Positions 45,176 to 56,676 of a stretch of 64,000 bases of DNA are shown here, in pieces. Position numbers and translations under genes: made by a program. This DNA is from Pseudomonas graminis (GTDB lineage Bacteria > Pseudomonadota > Gammaproteobacteria > Pseudomonadales > Pseudomonadaceae): contig NZ_FOHW01000013.1 in NCBI RefSeq assembly GCF_900111735.1, forward strand, positions 1-64,000. The letters are read 5' to 3'. Position 1 is the stretch's first letter; every line of letters starts with the position of its first letter. The notes beneath the pieces were generated by a model. It worked only from the letters and a program-made list of their open reading frames with translations, had not been told where the DNA came from and made no database searches.

Positions 45176-45517
45176 TCATCCCTGACGCGGTCCCACGACT
45201 TCCCCCGCCACTTCGTACGCGTTGAAGATCATCGACGTCGCCCGGTGTCGGCGAGTCAACTCCCAAAAATCCCCTTCGCCCTGCTCGGCGTTTTCGAACG
45301 CGCGCTCGCAGTCGGTCTTGGACAGCCATTGCACATGGCTCAGCACCCGTTGGCGGTCTTCGCTGACCTGCACACTGGCGCGGACAAAGCCTGGATAAGT
45401 GCAGGTGAATTGCTCGAAACGCTCGTGTAGCGCCTCGACCAGCCCGGCCTGATGCCGCGGGTCGACGGCGAACTCGACGAACTGACTGAACGGAAGATGA
45501 GCGGCTGCTGGTGTCAT
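45176..45517 (-). CDS. Antibiotic-biosynthesis-monooxygenase-fold protein, SoxR target
   Basis: The 113-aa protein has a single ABM-like ferredoxin fold: SQFVEFAVDPRHQAGLVEALHERFEQFTCTYPGFVRASVQVSEDRQRVLSHVQWLSKTDCERAFEN. These are cofactor-free quinol or polyketide monooxygenases, or heme-binding relatives. It is divergent from soxR with a SoxR-type promoter at 45639-45669 pointing at it. This reproduces PA2273/PA2274 of P. aeruginosa, where PA2274 is SoxR-activated. Probable role: detoxifying redox-cycling compounds. I start at the ATG at 45517, which removes a 53-residue extension running through the promoter. Confidence 0.82.
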   Translation of the reverse strand: MTPAAAHLPFSQFVEFAVDPRHQAGLVEALHERFEQFTCTYPGFVRASVQVSEDRQRVLSHVQWLSKTDCERAFENAEQGEGDFWELTRRHRATSMIFNAYEVAGEVVGPRQG

Positions 45518-45638
45518 GAACGTTCTCCACGGATGACGGATGTTGCTGAACAGGATGCTGCGCCAACCGGCATGTCCCCATACGTTTCTTGCGCCGGTGC
45601 GCCACTTGCCAGGCCGAGCCGGGCAAGCGATGCTGCGC

Positions 45639-45669
45639 AGGATAAAACCTCCAGTTAACTGGAGGTCAA
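45639..45669 (-). promoter_or_regulatory. SoxR-dependent promoter and SoxR box
   Basis: Read on the minus strand, a -35 TTGACC (45669-45664) and a -10 TATCCT (45644-45639) are separated by exactly 19 bp. That is the overlong spacer of MerR/SoxR-activated promoters. The spacer contains the perfect palindrome CCTCCAGTTAACTGGAGG (45648-45665), close to the known SoxR box. It drives the monooxygenase gene. Confidence 0.88.
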
Positions 45670-45696
45670 GCGCCAATCGGGATACAGGAATATTGC

Positions 45697-46158
45697 ATGC
45701 TCACCCAGGACACCCCGCCCATCGCCCGCGAACTCACCGTCGGCCAGTTGTCCGCGCGCAGCGGCGTGGCCATCACCGCGCTGCGCTTTTACGAAGCCAA
45801 AGGCCTGATCAGCAGCCAGCGCAACGCTGGCAATCAGCGTCGCTACCCCCGGGACGTGCTGCGTCGGGTGGCGTTGATCAAAACCGCACAACGCCTGGGG
45901 ATTCCGCTGGCGACGATCCAGACCGCGTTGCAAACCCTGCCCCAGGACCGCCCGCCCAGCCTTGACGACTGGACCCGGCTGTCCGAGCGCTGGAAAACCG
46001 ATCTGGATGAACGCATCAACCGCCTTACCGCCCTGCGCGACCAACTCAATGGCTGCATCGGTTGCGGCTGCCTGTCGATGGAAGCCTGCCCGCTGCGTAA
46101 CTTCGGCGACAGCCTGGGCGAGCAAGGCGCCGGGCCGCGTCTGCTGGATCAGGACTGA
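45697..46158 (+). CDS. soxR: Redox-sensitive transcriptional activator SoxR
   Basis: The 153-aa MerR-family protein has an N-terminal HTH (LTVGQLSARSGVAITALRFYEAKGLISSQRNAGNQRRYPRDVLRRVALIK). The [2Fe-2S] ligands are Cys120, Cys123, Cys125 and Cys131 in CIGCGCLSMEAC, the exact SoxR spacing. Oxidation of the cluster by redox-cycling drugs untwists target promoters. No soxS is present, as expected in Pseudomonas, where SoxR acts directly. It lies downstream of its own palindrome and converges with the coiled-coil gene, overlapping by 10 bp. Confidence 0.95.
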   Translation: MLTQDTPPIARELTVGQLSARSGVAITALRFYEAKGLISSQRNAGNQRRYPRDVLRRVALIKTAQRLGIPLATIQTALQTLPQDRPPSLDDWTRLSERWKTDLDERINRLTALRDQLNGCIGCGCLSMEACPLRNFGDSLGEQGAGPRLLDQD

Positions 46159-46637
46159 AGGTTTTGCGGACTGACCAGGGTGCCGGCCAGGGTCTGGTCG
46201 GCCAGTGACAGATGCATCTGCTGCATCGCTTGATTGAGCTGGTTGGTGGCCTGAATCAGCGAGCTGGTCATGGCCATGATTTCCATTTGCAACTGGCGCA
46301 TTTTGCCTTCCCGGGCACGGGGCGACAGCGACCGGTCGCTCATGAATGCTTGCATGTCCTGCATGCGTTTGGCGATGCGTTCCTGAATCGAGCGGATCAG
46401 CTTGAGCTGCTCCTTGATCCGGTCAGGCAAGTGCGTCGCGTCGATGTCGGCGTTCTTGTCGCCCTTCTTCGCCGCTTTCTGCGCGTCCGGTGACAGCAGC
46501 ACTTCGATGCCCTGACGCACCTGATCGGCGGCGCTGAGGCTCTGCTGCGGATCGTCAGTGCCGAGGGGGTTTGACGCAGCCGTTGGCGGCAGGAGCAGCG
46601 CCGCTTCGGCGGGATTTCTGAAACTCAAGCTCAACAT
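46149..46637 (-). CDS. Hypothetical coiled-coil protein
   Basis: The 162-aa protein starts at the ATG at 46637 (MLSLSFRNPAEAALLLPPTA) and has no convincing signal peptide. A low-complexity Ala/Pro start leads into a long amphipathic helix (residues about 70-145: LPDRIKEQLKLIRSIQERIAKRMQDMQAFMSD and KMRQLQMEIMAMTSSLIQATNQLNQAMQQM), probably a coiled coil. The Met/Gln-rich helix resembles flagellar or type III accessory proteins in character only. Function unknown. Its 3' end overlaps soxR's. Confidence 0.7.
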   Translation of the reverse strand: MLSLSFRNPAEAALLLPPTAASNPLGTDDPQQSLSAADQVRQGIEVLLSPDAQKAAKKGDKNADIDATHLPDRIKEQLKLIRSIQERIAKRMQDMQAFMSDRSLSPRAREGKMRQLQMEIMAMTSSLIQATNQLNQAMQQMHLSLADQTLAGTLVSPQNLQS

Positions 46638-46801
46638 GAAAGACGGCCTCCATAGCCCTGTCCGATCGCTGACGTCCCTGTCGCCTCTCGATGAAAAGCG
46701 GGCGGTCGTACCGGGTCGATAACGGGCTTTCAGCTCGTTCGGAGGGTGCTTTAGGAGGGGCTGCGGAAACTGTGTCGTGGTCGACACAATTCCCTGGTCA
46801 T

Positions 46802-48229
46802 TCAGCCTGGCACACTGCTCGACGCCGCCAGCCGCGCCGCCAGCGCCTTGGCCTGCAACGCCACGTCGGTGACGGCGGTACTTTCCCACCACAGCCCGCG
46901 CAAAGGCGGGCCCATGGCGAACAATCGCGACGAGTAGCGCCCCTCGGCGTCCATCACGGCGCCGCCCGCGTCGGCGGCAATGCCCAGCGCGAGCGGCCCC
47001 GGGTGAATCAGGCCGCGGGCCAGCAGATTGCGCGGCAGGGCACGATCGACCCGACGCCAGTCGTATTGAATACCGGTCGAGTTGACCAGCGCGGCACCGG
47101 TCTCGTTGGTGGACTCGTCCTGGCCGCGATAGCGAACGCTGATGGAGACCTGTCCGCCTTGGGCACCCTCCACGCTGAGCAACGAAGCGGCGTGGACGTG
47201 CAGGCGCCCTTCGCCGATCAGCCGCTCCAGCAACTGCGCACTGGGCGGCGGCGAGCGGTGATGATGGCTTTCCCACCACGGCCGGACATGACGTACGAAT
47301 TGGCGCCGCTGCAGGTCAGACGCCTGACTCCACAGCCGAGGAATATGCACGCGCACGGTGTCGAGCGGCGCCTGCCAGTCGATGCCCTGGGCCGCCGCCT
47401 GCGCGCACTGCTCGCGCAAGGCCCGGACCAGTTGCCGGGTGCTGCGTATGTTCGGGTCGGCGGCGAGGAAGTCCGGCCACGTCGGCGGCTGACGGCGCAC
47501 GTGGGGCAGCAGACCGTGGCGGGAAAACACGTCGATGGGCCCACGGTGACCGGCTTGCTCCAGGGACACCACGGCGTCGACCATGGTCAGGCCCGAGCCA
47601 ATGATCAACACACGGCCCTGGGGGTCAAGCTGGCGCATGGCGTTGACATCCCACGGATCGACGGCGGCGGCGTTGAGGGCATTTGAATCGCGCTGAGGCG
47701 TGCGTGCGGCGGCGAACATGCCCGTTGCCAATACGCCAAAGCGGCCGGTCAAATGTTCGCCGCTGGCGAGGGTCAGGCTCAGGCCGGCGGCGTCGGCCTG
47801 CAAGTCGGTCACTTCGCCGCGCACGTGCTCGACGCTGGAGCTGTAGCGCTCGCCGACTACCCGGGCCTCGGCCAGACGCTGCTGGACGTACAGACCGAAA
47901 ATCCCACGGGGCGGAAACAGCTCGGCCACCGGCACGTGCTGCTGATCAGACTCCGGCCAACCGCCGGCGGCAATGTAATCGGTGAGCCAGCGGGTGAGGT
48001 CGTCGACGTCGTCCGGATCGACGCTCATGCGCGCGGCGTTGCCGTTCAGCGTATGGCCCAGTTCGGTGGCGCTGTAGGCCTCGCCCCGGCCCAACTCGCT
48101 GCGTGACTCGACGATCAGGATCCGGCGCCGCCCCGGCAAGCGCAGCAACTGCACCGCCAGCATCGTGCCGCTGAGACCACCGCCGACGATGAGGATGTCG
48201 GCGTCAGGTCCCTTGTGTTCAACGCTCAT
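46802..48229 (-). CDS. FAD/NAD(P)-binding oxidoreductase
   Basis: The 475-aa protein has a Rossmann start (ILIVGGGLSGTMLAVQLLRLPGRRRILIVES), an acidic end of beta-2 and a second GxGxT motif, LIIGSGLTMVDAVVSLEQAG near residue 210. This is the FAD-NAD(P)-binding family often called HI0933/pfam13454-like. VLATG near residue 165 and the C-terminal GNLLARGLIHPGPLALGIAADAGGAV complete the fold. The reaction is unknown. It is a single gene between the coiled-coil gene and a REP singlet near 48396-48418. Confidence 0.82.
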   Translation of the reverse strand: MSVEHKGPDADILIVGGGLSGTMLAVQLLRLPGRRRILIVESRSELGRGEAYSATELGHTLNGNAARMSVDPDDVDDLTRWLTDYIAAGGWPESDQQHVPVAELFPPRGIFGLYVQQRLAEARVVGERYSSSVEHVRGEVTDLQADAAGLSLTLASGEHLTGRFGVLATGMFAAARTPQRDSNALNAAAVDPWDVNAMRQLDPQGRVLIIGSGLTMVDAVVSLEQAGHRGPIDVFSRHGLLPHVRRQPPTWPDFLAADPNIRSTRQLVRALREQCAQAAAQGIDWQAPLDTVRVHIPRLWSQASDLQRRQFVRHVRPWWESHHHRSPPPSAQLLERLIGEGRLHVHAASLLSVEGAQGGQVSISVRYRGQDESTNETGAALVNSTGIQYDWRRVDRALPRNLLARGLIHPGPLALGIAADAGGAVMDAEGRYSSRLFAMGPPLRGLWWESTAVTDVALQAKALAARLAASSSVPG

Positions 48230-48395
48230 CGCTTCTCCCCTCCTCTACGCCCCGCGGGCGCGCACGCTGATTATGGACAGCGTGCCCTTGCTCGTCGATT
48301 GCACACACCATGAAAATGCGCCACGCCAGGAATTCGAATCCGAGCCGGCTTGCTGGCGAACCTATCAATCTTCGCGCAGCGCCTGAAACACCGCA

Positions 48396-48418
48396 TTCGC
48401 GGGCAAGCGCGCTCCTGC
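48396..48418. repeat. Single REP unit
   Basis: TCGCGGGCAAGCGCGCTCCT, the same family as the pairs at 18701 and 31000 but without a visible inverted partner. It lies between rlmM and the FAD-protein gene. Confidence 0.75.
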
Positions 48419-48463
48419 AATGATCGGCGTCTGGTGCGATGTTGCAGACGCGTGATGGGCGGA

Positions 48464-49531
48464 TCAGCCCTTGCGCTTCATGTCCAGCCGGCGCAGGTGG
48501 CAGGTCACTTCTTCGCGATCGTGGTACAGCTGCTTGCAACCGATGGCGACCTTGACGCCGCGCGCCTTGAAGCCGTCTTCGATGCGCTCCAGCAGGCGTC
48601 GCACTTCGGCGTAGCGCTGCTTCATCGGCAACTTGAGATTGACCACGGCCTCGCGGCACAGACCTTCGCCCAGCCAGGTTTCCAGCAGCGCGGCGTTGCG
48701 TGCGGGCTTTTCGACGATGTCGCAGACCATCCAGTCCACCGGCTGACGGGGCTTGAAAGTGAAGCCATCCGCCATCAAGTGCTGCACCAGCCCGGTGTCC
48801 ATCAGGCTTTCGGCCATTGGTCCGTTATCGATAGCGGTGACCAACATGCCGCGCCGCACCAGCTGATAGGTCCATCCACCGGGCGCCGCACCGAGGTCAA
48901 CGCCAGTCATGTCGCCCGACAGGCGCTCGTCCCACTGATCCCGAGGGATGAAGTGGTGCCACGCTTCTTCGAGCTTGAGGGTGGAGCGGCTCGGCGCTTC
49001 CCGGGGAAATTTCAGGCGCGGAATGCCCATGGGCCACATCGCCGAGTTGTCTGCGTCAGCCAGCCCGAGAAACACCTCGCGCCCGCTTTTAAAGGTCAGC
49101 AGCAAACGCGGCAGGCTCGGGTTGTCGACCAGTTTGCCGGCCTTCTCCAGGGCCTTGCGCAACGGCGCTTCGAACTTGCGGCAGAAGGTCGAAAGCTCCT
49201 TGCCGTCGTTGGTGTCGACCACTTCCAGCCACAGGCTGCCGCACGGCGCAAACCCGGCCATGTGCTCGAGGATCACGCTAATGCGATCGGTCTCGGGCAG
49301 CTGGACAAACACGCCACGGGCCCACTGCCGGGGGAAAATCAGCTCGCGGAACTTCAGGCTGTTCATCAGGCGCTCCGCACCATCGGCCTCGGTGCAGATG
49401 AATTCGGCGAAAGCGGCGTCAGTCTTGGCCTTGGCGTAGCCGGACACCTCAAGGCGGGCGGCGTGCTCGCTGAGTTCCGAGCAGACCTCGCTTTCGAAGC
49501 CGGGGCGGCAATGCATGAAAAGGGTGTTCAC
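48464..49531 (-). CDS. rlmM: 23S rRNA (cytidine-2498-2'-O)-methyltransferase
   Basis: The 355-aa RlmM (YgdE) protein has an N-terminal THUMP-like part (NTLFMHCRPGFESEVCSELSEHA) and an RrmJ-type methyltransferase domain. The SAM motif is GVDLGAAPGGWTYQLVRRGM near residue 215. The catalytic K-D-K-E elements lie around VDWMVCDIVEKPAR and AVVNLKLPMKQRY. It 2'-O-methylates C2498 of 23S rRNA. I use the GTG at 49531, which gives the conserved N-terminus. Divergent from acnA. Confidence 0.93.
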   Translation of the reverse strand: MNTLFMHCRPGFESEVCSELSEHAARLEVSGYAKAKTDAAFAEFICTEADGAERLMNSLKFRELIFPRQWARGVFVQLPETDRISVILEHMAGFAPCGSLWLEVVDTNDGKELSTFCRKFEAPLRKALEKAGKLVDNPSLPRLLLTFKSGREVFLGLADADNSAMWPMGIPRLKFPREAPSRSTLKLEEAWHHFIPRDQWDERLSGDMTGVDLGAAPGGWTYQLVRRGMLVTAIDNGPMAESLMDTGLVQHLMADGFTFKPRQPVDWMVCDIVEKPARNAALLETWLGEGLCREAVVNLKLPMKQRYAEVRRLLERIEDGFKARGVKVAIGCKQLYHDREEVTCHLRRLDMKRKG

Positions 49532-49765
49532 GGGACGGTCTCCTCGCGCGCCACGAATCGGGTCGCGGCACAAGCTGTACATGAGGATTAACCTCAATGA
49601 CTCGAAAGCGGCGCATGATAGCCGAATCAGGAACCACTGGCTCAGCCGGTGGGTCCAGTACTACTCAACGATCACTTAAAGGCGCCGACCAGAGCGCTGC
49701 TGCAAGCCCGTCTTACCGTCGATCGCCCGTCCGCGCGTACTGCACGGACCGTCAAGGAGTCAGTC

Positions 49766-52507
<2,742 letters not shown>

Positions 52508-52514
52508 GCCTCAT

Positions 52515-52677
52515 CCCGGCTGAAGCCGGTCTCGCTGTCAGTGGGACTGGCTTTAGCCGGGAAAGCGTCGTGGGGTACACCGCGAAATTGAGGGTGCTCA
52601 AACCGACCTCCTCCCGGCTAAAGCCGGTCCTACTGACGGTACGCGTTCATCCAGTGGGACTGGCTTTAGCCGGGAAG
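52515..52677. repeat. Four alternating REP units after acnA
   Basis: CCCGGCTGAAGCCGGT (52515), GTGGGACTGGCTTTAGCCGG (52541), CCCGGCTAAAGCCGGTCCTA (52613) and GTGGGACTGGCTTTAGCCGG (52654) alternate in orientation. They form two doublets in the 355-bp gap before the protease gene. Confidence 0.87.
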
Positions 52678-52862
52678 ACGTCATCTGCCTCACCGCAAAT
52701 CACCAGTGCCCCATCCAAATCCGTTGTCATCAGAAACGCCCTACACAACCTCCGCCCTTCATCAACAAAACATTCGGACCGACTCCCCGTTGATCCGACA
52801 TACACACGCGTTTAATCAACGTTAAAATCGCCAGCCTATTCCGACGCTCAAGGACGACTTCA

Positions 52863-53654
52863 ATGTCGGTGCAACGCTGGACTGCCCTCTTTCTGCTCTC
52901 TCTCGGCTACTGCCTGGCGCTGATCTACGGCCAGCTCAGCGTGCCCGTGGTTGTCACGTTCGGACTGCTGATCATGGCCGCCATCTGTGTCAGCCATTTC
53001 CAGCACCGCGCCGTACGCCTCTTCGGCCACGCCCTGTTCATCGCCATCGCAGCGGGGCTGACCAGTCACTGGTGGCCCGGCTTCCTCAGTGCCAGGGCAA
53101 TCGCCGGCGTGCGCCTCAGCCCCGAGGCCGCGCCCTATTCGATGTACCTGAATCTCGACAAGCCCCTCATTGGCTACTGGATCGCCATCGCCTGCCCCTG
53201 GGTGTTTATTGCGTTGAGCCCACGACGCTGGCTGGGCGTCACCCTCATCGCCCTTCCCTTCACCGCCGCAGCGTGTTTATCAACGGCGCTGCTGCTGGGC
53301 CTTGTCGGCTGGTCGGCCAAGTGGCCCGAGCAAGCGGAAATCTGGGCGGTGAATAACCTGCTGTTGGTCACGCTCACCGAGGAACTGCTTTTTAGGGGTT
53401 ACCTGCAAGGGAGCCTTAAACGATGGTTGCAGCCTCTGCCTTACCACGACGCTCTCGCAATCGTGATGGCGTCGGCACTGTTCGGCCTGGCGCACATCGG
53501 CGCTGGCTGGGAGTGGGCGCTGCTGGCGGGCATCGCAGGTGTGGGTTATGGCATTGCCTATCGACTGGGCGGCCTGCCCGCTGCCGTGCTCACCCACTTT
53601 GGCCTGAACCTGCTGCATTTCAGCCTGTTCACCTACCCAATGTTCGACCGGTAA
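52863..53654 (+). CDS. CPBP family intramembrane metalloprotease
   Basis: The 263-aa protein has about seven to eight hydrophobic helices and the CPBP motifs: LTEELLFRGYLQGSLKR (EExxxR, near residue 175), SALFGLAHIGAGWEW (FxxxH) and LTHFGLNLLHF (HxxxN). This Rce1/CAAX-protease-like family cleaves within or near the membrane; bacterial members often process peptides or antagonise bacteriocins. Substrate unknown. It follows a REP block and precedes the chemoreceptor gene by 99 bp. Confidence 0.87.
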   Translation: MSVQRWTALFLLSLGYCLALIYGQLSVPVVVTFGLLIMAAICVSHFQHRAVRLFGHALFIAIAAGLTSHWWPGFLSARAIAGVRLSPEAAPYSMYLNLDKPLIGYWIAIACPWVFIALSPRRWLGVTLIALPFTAAACLSTALLLGLVGWSAKWPEQAEIWAVNNLLLVTLTEELLFRGYLQGSLKRWLQPLPYHDALAIVMASALFGLAHIGAGWEWALLAGIAGVGYGIAYRLGGLPAAVLTHFGLNLLHFSLFTYPMFDR

Positions 53655-53753
53655 AGACTTCGCGACACCCGTCTTATGACGCAGTTCACAAAAACTTAAT
53701 ATTTTTCGCTTCAGGCCGATAACCGTTCACAGCCTTCCTGGATCGAATAGCTC

Positions 53754-55319
53754 ATGCGAAATAACCAGCCCATCACTCAACGCGAACGGACCTTCCCGGC
53801 GCAGCAACGGTTGATCTCTACCACCGATGCGCGCGGCGTCATCACCTATTGCAACGACGCCTTCATTGAAATCAGCGGTTTTTCCCAGGATGAACTGATC
53901 AAGTCGCCCCACAACACGGTGCGCCATCCAGACGTGCCACCGGCGGTTTTCGAACACATGTGGGCCACGCTCAAGCAGGGCCTGCCGTGGATGGGGATCG
54001 TCAAGAACCGCTGCAAGAACGGCGACCACTACTGGGTCAACGCTTATGTCACGCCGGTCTTCGAGAACAAGCAGGTCGTGGGCTTCGAGTCCGTGCGCAT
54101 CAAGCCGACCGCTGAACAGGTGCGTCGCGCCGAAGCACTCTACAAACGACTGAACAGCGGCAAAAGTGCGGTGCCAAGTCGTGACAAGTGGCTGCCAATG
54201 TTGCAGGACTGGCTGCCGTTCATCCTGGTGAGCCAGGTGAGCTTTTTGATTGGCGTGTGGCTGAATTCCCATTGGGGATTCCTGCTCGCCGCCGCGCTGT
54301 CCGTGCCGCTTGGCCTGCTGGGATTGAGCTGGCAACAGCGGGGCCTCAAGCGTCTGCTGCGCCTGGCCGAGCAAACCACCTCCGACCCGCTGATCGCGCA
54401 GATGTACACCGACAGCCGCGGCGCACAGGCTCGGCTGGAGATGTCGATCCTCAGTCAGGAAGCGCGTCTGAAGACCTGCCTCACCCGCCTGCAGGACACC
54501 GCCGAACACCTCAACGCCCAGGCGCGTCAGTCCGACACCCTGGCGCAGGCCAGCTCCACTGGCCTGGAACGTCAGCGCGTCGAAACCGAACAGGTCGCCA
54601 CCGCTGTCAACCAGATGGCCGCGACCACCCAGGAAGTCGCCAATCACGTGCAGCGCACCGCTGACGCCACGCAGCAGGCCAACGAGCTGACCCGTCGCGG
54701 CCGCGAAATTGCCAGCGACACCCGCGAAGCCATCCAGCGCTTGTCCACGTCGGTGGGCGAAACCGGCCTGACCGTGACCCAACTGGCGAAGGACAGCGAC
54801 GAAATCGGCGGCGTTGTCGATGTCATCAAAGGCATCGCCGACCAAACCAACCTGCTGGCTCTGAACGCCGCCATCGAAGCCGCCCGCGCGGGCGAGATGG
54901 GTCGTGGCTTTGCCGTCGTCGCCGATGAAGTCCGCCAACTGGCACAACGCACCACCGAATCCACCGGCCAGATCCACGCCCTTATCGCCAAGCTGCAACA
55001 GACGGCCACCAACGCAGTGCAGACCATGAACACAGGTCGTCGCCAGGCTGAAGAAGGTGTCGAGCAGGTCATGGAAGCCGACAGGGCGCTGGTGGGCATC
55101 AGCGATGCAGTGGCCAACATCACCGACATGACCACGCAGATCGCCGCCGCCACCGAAGAGCAAAGCTCGGTGGCGGAAGAGGTCAGCCGCAACATCAGCA
55201 CCATCGCGCACCTGGCCGACCAGACCTCCGACGAAGCCCGTCGCTCGGCCACGCTCAGTGCGGAGTTGACCCACACCGCCAACACGCAATACTCGTTGGT
55301 GGAGCGCTTTAACCGCTGA
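53754..55319 (+). CDS. Aer-like PAS-containing methyl-accepting chemotaxis protein
   Basis: The 521-aa protein has a cytoplasmic N-terminal PAS domain ([49 protein letters not shown]...[15 protein letters not shown]). A hydrophobic hairpin follows at about residues 150-190 ([18 protein letters not shown] and [17 protein letters not shown]), with no periplasmic domain, as in Aer. The signalling domain carries the hairpin tip [40 protein letters not shown]. It probably senses cellular redox state through FAD and steers aerotaxis. A strong terminator follows. Confidence 0.93.
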   Translation: MRNNQPITQRERTFPAQQRLISTTDARGVITYCNDAFIEISGFSQDELIKSPHNTVRHPDVPPAVFEHMWATLKQGLPWMGIVKNRCKNGDHYWVNAYVTPVFENKQVVGFESVRIKPTAEQVRRAEALYKRLNSGKSAVPSRDKWLPMLQDWLPFILVSQVSFLIGVWLNSHWGFLLAAALSVPLGLLGLSWQQRGLKRLLRLAEQTTSDPLIAQMYTDSRGAQARLEMSILSQEARLKTCLTRLQDTAEHLNAQARQSDTLAQASSTGLERQRVETEQVATAVNQMAATTQEVANHVQRTADATQQANELTRRGREIASDTREAIQRLSTSVGETGLTVTQLAKDSDEIGGVVDVIKGIADQTNLLALNAAIEAARAGEMGRGFAVVADEVRQLAQRTTESTGQIHALIAKLQQTATNAVQTMNTGRRQAEEGVEQVMEADRALVGISDAVANITDMTTQIAAATEEQSSVAEEVSRNISTIAHLADQTSDEARRSATLSAELTHTANTQYSLVERFNR

Positions 55320-55338
55320 GTGATTGATGGGTTATGCG

Positions 55339-55374
55339 AAGGCCCCGGCAGATCGTCTGCCGGGGCCTTTTTGT
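55339..55374 (+). terminator. Rho-independent terminator after the aer-like gene
   Basis: AAGGCCCCGGCAGA and TCTGCCGGGGCCTT form a long GC-rich stem followed by a T run. It lies 20 bp after the stop codon. Confidence 0.92.
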
Positions 55375-55599
55375 TGGTATCAGGATTTAAGTAGGACATT
55401 TCTGAAAATCGTTGGAGCGTGTGGTTTTTGAGTTTGAGGCGGGCTCGGGGCATTGACAGGATTTGTCGAACTCTATTAGTTGATTATTGAAAGACGATAA
55501 ATAGTTACCACCATATGTGGGGTATTTGTTGATCTGGATAACTAATTTATATTCACTCTCTGCAAATAGAACGCAGAGATTTTCCAAGTGGAGATACTG

Positions 55600-56253
55600 A
55601 TGAGCTCGACAGGTCTAGTTGCACCTTTTGTACCCGTGGCTGATAGTGATGGACTCATAAAGCTCGCCGATCTAACCCAGAATCTTTCTGTAGTGGTGGA
55701 AGCATGGACGTACTCGGATGAGGGAGATGTCTTTCAGCTGATGGTCAATGGCATCATGGTTGGGCCGATTCAACCAGTACCCGTGCCGCTGCCGTTACCG
55801 GGAACTTTTTTGTCACTTACATTACCGATAGAGGAACTGGAGAAAGACGGACACTACGAAATCGCTTACAGAGTCACGAACATGCCAGGAGGTATTACCG
55901 TTGAGTCACCGTCGACCACAATCCACGTCGACCGCACCAAACCCGGCGCCACCCTCCTCGCCCCCCTCATCTTCCCCACCGCCACCTTCGGCGATCAACT
56001 CATTGGCCTCCTCCCTGGCTACGCTGGCATGGCACCGGGCGATGTCATCCAGACATTACTCAACGGCGTTGAAGGCCCGACCCATCAGGTCCAGGCCGAA
56101 GAACTCACTCTCCGGCCCGTCGAAATCGCTTTCAGCCGCGAACACCTGCAAGCCCATGCAGCGGAAAACGTGTCCATCGAGTATGTCGTCACCGACCGCG
56201 CGGGCAACGCATCCATCACCAGCCTGCCGACACTGATTTCACTTAAATTGTAA
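55600..56253 (+). CDS. Ig-like module protein with two modules, short paralogue
   Basis: I know no name for this 217-aa protein. It is two Ig-like beta modules (residues about 8-112 and 115-217) with no signal peptide or membrane helix. It aligns by eye with the N-terminal two modules of the gene at 59933: shared P-x-VP-x-AD-x-x-DGLIK, LNG-x-x-VG, PGG-x-T-x-ESP, VDRT-x-PGA and GD-x-I-x-T. The ATG at 55600 has GTGGAG as ribosome-binding site; a GTG at 55588 is that site itself. Its 3' half is GC-rich and its 5' half AT-rich, suggesting a mosaic. A terminator hairpin follows at 56295. Confidence 0.75.
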   Translation: MSSTGLVAPFVPVADSDGLIKLADLTQNLSVVVEAWTYSDEGDVFQLMVNGIMVGPIQPVPVPLPLPGTFLSLTLPIEELEKDGHYEIAYRVTNMPGGITVESPSTTIHVDRTKPGATLLAPLIFPTATFGDQLIGLLPGYAGMAPGDVIQTLLNGVEGPTHQVQAEELTLRPVEIAFSREHLQAHAAENVSIEYVVTDRAGNASITSLPTLISLKL

Positions 56254-56676
56254 CCAGCGTTCAGGCTATTCAACTGAATACCAAAAGTAACCATCTCCAC
56301 GCTTATGCGTGGAGGTTTTGTCAATAAATTCGTCTCGAAAAAATATTTTAAATTATTTTTTGGCACATCGATTCCACAGAACCTACATCTCCGTAGGAAG
56401 TGTCTGATGGACTATCAAAATTTTATAGACTACGCGCGATACATAATTATTTAAATCGCTCAAAAACACCGTAAAAAGCGCGGGACCCACACATTAAAAA
56501 TATATTCAACCGCAAATTTTTTTCGAAGAAGCCATGCAATCTCATGCACTTCGCTTGTTTGACAGTAATATTTTTCGAATCGATCATAGGCATGTGCAGC
56601 GCCGCCATCCTACAAGCAAGCGCACAACACCCCATCCTGTAATCCTCGCACTAGCGATCTGATCAAGGAGTTTCCA
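56254..56676. other. AT-rich intergenic region between Ig-like genes
   Basis: The 423-bp region is strongly AT-rich compared with the window. Apart from the terminator at 56295-56319 I see no gene or repeat. It should contain the promoter of the gene at 56677. Confidence 0.45.
56295..56319 (+). terminator. Rho-independent terminator after the short Ig-like gene
   Basis: CTCCACGC-TTAT-GCGTGGAG, a perfect 8-bp stem, followed by GTTTTG. It lies 42 bp after the stop codon. Confidence 0.8.

Noticed and set aside
53727..55289. 520-codon minus-strand frame opposite the chemoreceptor gene
   Set aside because: Antisense to an intact PAS/MCP protein; no domain of its own.
55387..55587. 66-codon minus-strand frame after the aer-like terminator
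   Set aside because: No recognisable content or ribosome-binding site, and it overlaps the promoter region of the Ig-like gene.
56447..56635. 62-codon minus-strand frame in the AT-rich gap
   Set aside because: Probably chance; no supporting signal.
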